From positions 1 through 64,000 of the forward strand of contig PMYD01000082.1 in assembly GCA_003171335.1 (NCBI GenBank): a stretch of DNA of 64,000 nt. Direction: 5' to 3'. How positions within the stretch are numbered: position 1 is the first letter of the stretch; the number at the start of each line of letters is the position of its first letter. Positions 61,135 to 64,000 of the stretch are shown here, one piece after another. The stretch is from Phycisphaerales bacterium (lineage in GTDB: Bacteria; Planctomycetota; Phycisphaerae; SM23-33; FEN-1343). The notes under the pieces were generated by a model. It made no database searches, had not been told where the DNA came from, and saw only the letters and a program-made list of their open reading frames with translations. The translations under genes were made by a program, and so were the position numbers.

Positions 61135-62733
61135 CTAAGACTGTCCCGGCTGGACCTGCCGGATCCGCTTGGCCGCCAGCGGGCACGGCCGGCGGATGAT
61201 AATGACGTTGAGCCGGCCGTTGGCCAGGCTCTCCTCCAGCAGCCCCCGCAGGCGATCGCGCTGGCTGATCGGGTCGATCACGGCCACGCAGGGCACGCCT
61301 ACCGCCTTGGCCAGGGCCTCGATGGAAAGCTGCGCCGCCGGGCCATGGTCCAGGCGGCGGCCGGTGGCCGGATGCTCCTGCAAACCGGTCATGGCGGTTG
61401 TGCCATTATCGAGGATGATCACCACGTGCCCGGTGGCCGGCGGGTTATACACCATCTCCACCAGGCCGGTGATGCCGCTGTGCACAAACGTGCTGTCGCC
61501 AATGACGCTGACGACCCGCCGCGCCTGCTCCTCGCCCAGCACGTGCCGCAGGCCCAGCCCCACGCTGATGGAAGCGCCCATGCACACGCAGGTGTCCATC
61601 GCCTCAAAGGGCGGCAGCACGCCCAGCGTGTAGCAGCCGATGTCGCCGGCGACCACGCAGCCCAAGTCGCGCAGGGTCTCGAACGTCAGGCGATGCGGGC
61701 ACCCGACACACAGTTGCGGCGGCTTGCCCTTGGCCGGCTGGGGCTCCGCGCTGCGGTCGTTCGCCAGGATTCGCGCCACGCGCTCGACGGACAGTTCGCC
61801 AAAGCGGTACATCTCCGGCTGGGCATCCACCGCGATGCCGGCCGCACGAATCGATTCGGCCAGGTACGGATCGCCCTCCTCGATCACCAGGCAGCGTTTG
61901 ACCGAGCGGGCAAAGCGGGCGATCTTGCCCACGGCCAGCGGATACGTCATGCCCAACTTGAGCACGGCCGCCGCCGGCGCCGCCTCGCGGGCGTGCATCG
62001 TGCTGATGCCCGAGGTGATGATGCCCAGCTCGCCGCCGGGTGAGCCGGGCGAATAAACCTTGTTCAGCTCCGCGGTCTCGCTCCACTGGGCGATCGCCGC
62101 GAGCTTGGCCCGCAGCCGGCGGTGGGCCAGACGGGCATAGGTGGGGATCATGACGCGACCTTGAACATCCCGTTCATAATGCGGTGCGGCGGCGGGCCGA
62201 TTCAGCGTTCGGCGCTGCACGATGGTCTTGGAGTGGCACACCCGCGTGGTCACGCGCAGCAGCACCGGGATGGACCAGCGCTCGGAAATTTCGATGGCGG
62301 CGGCGGTGAAATCGTACGCCTCCTGCGAGTCGGCCGGCTCGAGCATGGGCAAACCCGCGGCGACGGCATAGCGGCGGTTGTCCTGCTCGTTCTGGCTGGA
62401 GGCCAGGCCCGGGTCATCCGCCGAGACGACCACCAGCGCACCCGTCACGCCCGTATAGGCCGCGGTGAATAGCGGGTCGGCGGCGACGTTGAGACCCACA
62501 TGCTTCATCGTCGCCACGGCCCGCGCGCCGGCGAACGCGGCCCCCAGCGCCACCTCCAGCGCCACCTTCTCATTGGGCGACCACTGGGCGTAACCACCCA
62601 GCGATGAGAAAACCTCCAAGATCTCCGTCGACGGCGTGCCCGGATAGCCCGCCCCCAGGGCCACGCCGGCGTCCAGGGCCGCGCAGGCGATGGCTTCGTT
62701 GCCACTCAAGAGTTTACGGTCAGGCTCACTCAT
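61135..62733 (-). CDS. iorA: indolepyruvate:ferredoxin oxidoreductase, alpha subunit, lacking ferredoxin domain
   Basis: The 532-residue protein has the pyrimidine-binding start LSGNEAIACAALDAGVALGAGYPGTPST, the CVGCPHR motif, and the TPP-binding set GDIGCYTLG, GASISVGLGLRHV and VIGDSTFVHSG with DNGTTAMTG. Known IorA proteins end in a domain with two [4Fe-4S] clusters (two CxxCxxCxxxC motifs). Here the protein stops at IIIRRPCPLAAKRIRQVQ with no such cysteines, and no frameshifted remnant is seen before iorB. Electrons must leave through another protein, or the enzyme is altered. Confidence 0.9.
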   Translation of the reverse strand: MSEPDRKLLSGNEAIACAALDAGVALGAGYPGTPSTEILEVFSSLGGYAQWSPNEKVALEVALGAAFAGARAVATMKHVGLNVAADPLFTAAYTGVTGALVVVSADDPGLASSQNEQDNRRYAVAAGLPMLEPADSQEAYDFTAAAIEISERWSIPVLLRVTTRVCHSKTIVQRRTLNRPAAAPHYERDVQGRVMIPTYARLAHRRLRAKLAAIAQWSETAELNKVYSPGSPGGELGIITSGISTMHAREAAPAAAVLKLGMTYPLAVGKIARFARSVKRCLVIEEGDPYLAESIRAAGIAVDAQPEMYRFGELSVERVARILANDRSAEPQPAKGKPPQLCVGCPHRLTFETLRDLGCVVAGDIGCYTLGVLPPFEAMDTCVCMGASISVGLGLRHVLGEEQARRVVSVIGDSTFVHSGITGLVEMVYNPPATGHVVIILDNGTTAMTGLQEHPATGRRLDHGPAAQLSIEALAKAVGVPCVAVIDPISQRDRLRGLLEESLANGRLNVIIIRRPCPLAAKRIRQVQPGQS

Positions 62734-62756
62734 GCTTGAAAATGTAACGGGAAAAA

Positions 62757-62812
62757 TCCCAAATCCCAAATCCCAAATCCCAAACAAATCCCAAGCTCCA
62801 AATTCCAAACGA
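62757..62812. repeat. F2 half element (single arm)
   Basis: Only the C-rich AAATCCC arm is present. No complementary arm is seen within 300 bp on either side, so this is a solo arm. Confidence 0.85.
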
Positions 62813-62826
62813 AACAATAAAAAACA

Positions 62827-62854
62827 GCGGGCCGCCTTTTGAGGGGCGGCCCGC
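62827..62854 (-). terminator. intrinsic terminator of the porin gene
   Basis: Arms GCGGGCCGCC and GGCGGCCCGC pair around an 8-nt loop. On the minus strand a T-rich run (TGTTTTTTATTG) follows. It lies 28 bp after the porin stop codon. Confidence 0.88.
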
Positions 62855-62881
62855 CGCGATGTTCGAACTACCGGCTTGGGC

Positions 62882-64000
62882 TTACCAGGTGAAGACCAAC
62901 TCGTAGCGGCCGAAGAAGGCCACGTCGTTGGCGGCATCAGAGTAGTAGTTGCCCGGGAGGAACACTTCGCCCTGCAGGTGGCCGGCGATGTGCTCGTTGA
63001 ACTGGTACTTCATCAACGCGGTGAGCAACTGGCCGCGGAAGTGGCCTTCCGAGGTCGTCGAGGCGTTGTCCACGTTGTTGTTATAGGCAAACAACAGGTG
63101 ATAGTTGGCCTGGAAGGTCAGCGGCTTACAGGGCGTGAAGCCGGCGCCGACGTACAGGCGGTGCAGGTCGGACGAGGCGGCCGGCCGGCCGTCGATCGTG
63201 TCCATGTAGCCGTTGTACAGATCGCTCCACTGCGGATAGCGGCCCCACAGGATGTTGAAGTCCTGGGCCGGATCCTTGCCGCCGGAACGAACTTCGTAGC
63301 CCGCCCAGGCGGCCGTGTCGTAGTCATCGTGGAAGTTGTAGGTCAGCCGGCTGTTGAGGCCCCAGGCGCCGCAAACGCTGTGCGAGGTGGCTTCCGGCGT
63401 GAACCCGGAACCGATCTGGCTGTTGCCGAACTGGAACGCGCCTTCCGCGCTGCCCTGGATGTTGTCCGTCATATCGCCCGCCACGCGGGTACCCAGCGTG
63501 TAGATGTCGGCGAAGCTGCCGTCTTCCTCCACGCCCGGGGCGCCTTCCAGCGCGCCGGCGTGGTAGTAGATGAAGTACGGTTCAATCGTGGTGCTCTGGA
63601 TCGACTTGTTCGAGGCATACAGGATGATGCCGCGCTCGTTGTTCTCGGCGATGTACCGGCCCTTGACGCCCGCCGCCATGGTATCGTTGAAGTTCGGGAT
63701 CATGCTGTCCTGGGAGTCGGCGCGATTCTCGATGTACACCGCGTCAAACGTGGTGTTCATCTCGTCGGCCTTGTACGTGCCACGGATGGCGTCGAAGTAC
63801 ACGGTCCGCGAGCCATCGCCCGGCGTGCCTTCGAAGACCAGCCAGCCATCGCCGAAGCGCATCTGCTGGCGGCCAACCGTCACGGCCAGCGGCATGTCCG
63901 CAATGTTCGCCCAGCGGACATTCAAATCATCCACCGTCACCACGGTATCCGGGGTACTGGGCCCGGTGTCCGGCCTGCAAATCTCCCACCATTCCCAGAC
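62882..64000 (-). CDS. alginate-export-type beta-barrel porin (5-prime end outside window)
   Basis: This is the C-terminal 372 codons of an outer-membrane protein; the frame is open to the window edge. Sequence such as DDLNVRWANIADMPLAVTVGRQQMRFGDGWLV and many alternating strands ending in a terminal aromatic (FFGRYELVFTW) match the AlgE-like alginate-export family found in planctomycetes. The barrel would pass sugars or small polymers through the outer membrane. The signal peptide and N-terminal part are not visible. A good terminator follows. Confidence 0.82.
   Translation of the reverse strand, partial: VWEWWEICRPDTGPSTPDTVVTVDDLNVRWANIADMPLAVTVGRQQMRFGDGWLVFEGTPGDGSRTVYFDAIRGTYKADEMNTTFDAVYIENRADSQDSMIPNFNDTMAAGVKGRYIAENNERGIILYASNKSIQSTTIEPYFIYYHAGALEGAPGVEEDGSFADIYTLGTRVAGDMTDNIQGSAEGAFQFGNSQIGSGFTPEATSHSVCGAWGLNSRLTYNFHDDYDTAAWAGYEVRSGGKDPAQDFNILWGRYPQWSDLYNGYMDTIDGRPAASSDLHRLYVGAGFTPCKPLTFQANYHLLFAYNNNVDNASTTSEGHFRGQLLTALMKYQFNEHIAGHLQGEVFLPGNYYSDAANDVAFFGRYELVFTW

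Noticed and set aside
1-64000. tRNA, rRNA or riboswitch genes
   Set aside because: I looked for T-loop motifs and common aptamer cores on both strands by eye and saw none; a covariance-model search would be needed to exclude weak cases.

Overview
This is a high-GC chromosomal segment that reads as a member of the Planctomycetota, most likely a Phycisphaerae-type, probably anaerobic or microaerophilic heterotroph. The lineage call rests on a secreted protein with dockerin-like repeats and a PEP-CTERM tail, several families I know mainly from planctomycetes (DUF6677, TIGR03790, DUF1570), and many word-like inverted repeats between genes. The metabolic call rests on an indolepyruvate:ferredoxin oxidoreductase (IOR), two phenylacetate-CoA ligases, a superoxide reductase, DUF1638 and an RF2 gene with a frameshift. 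No rRNA, tRNA, CRISPR array or prophage was found.

Layout. 0.3-11.3 kb: a secreted protein, TIGR03790, a nucleotide-sugar cytidylyltransferase, NifU, a GH20 hexosaminidase, tsaB, a zinc-ribbon membrane protein, an MTA/purine phosphorylase and DUF1638. 11.5-17.9 kb: signalling and RNA metabolism (a solute-binding histidine-kinase-like protein, DUF502 plus STAS, a MerR-HTH/receiver fusion, RNase D, DUF6677). 18-26.8 kb is the most mobile-looking part: an isochorismatase-like hydrolase, an amidohydrolase with an in-frame repeat insertion, a REP-associated tyrosine transposase inside its own repeats, a compositionally chimeric gene, a ParB-like gene with an internal array of palindromes, TauE/SafE, a TPR lipoprotein and a LigD-phosphoesterase-like protein. 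27-39.4 kb: envelope and stress genes, including a pabA/trpG-type amidotransferase, the PEP-CTERM protein, a DUF1570 metallopeptidase, a PRC-barrel protein and a three-gene yqjD-yqjE-like operon. 39.4-53 kb: YjbQ, a lipopolysaccharide-type kinase, pyrF, an MFS transporter, prfB, a lower-GC pair of genes, gpsA, mtnA, an HD-GYP-like protein, superoxide reductase and dnaK. 53-64 kb: a large GH13-like protein, then a minus-strand arylacetate/aryl-pyruvate operon (iorA, iorB, DinB, paaK, C_GCAxxG redox protein, ACT protein, paaK) and the end of an alginate-export-type porin.

How genes work together. IOR would turn aryl-pyruvates into aryl-acetyl-CoA. The two ligases would interconvert that with the free acid, and the ACT protein may sense aromatic amino acids. 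The phosphorylase and MtnA are two steps of methionine salvage. The PRC-barrel gene and the DUF883/YqjE trio look like an envelope stress module.

The most unusual content is repeats and gene ends. At least eight families of inverted repeats fill the gaps, and several have entered coding sequence in frame or become C-terminal tails. A ParB-like gene carries an 84-bp tandem unit with two dyads, and a cluster of six distinct near-perfect dyads lies upstream of dnaK. The 3-prime ends of both prfB and pyrF are duplicated on the far side of an inserted accessory gene.
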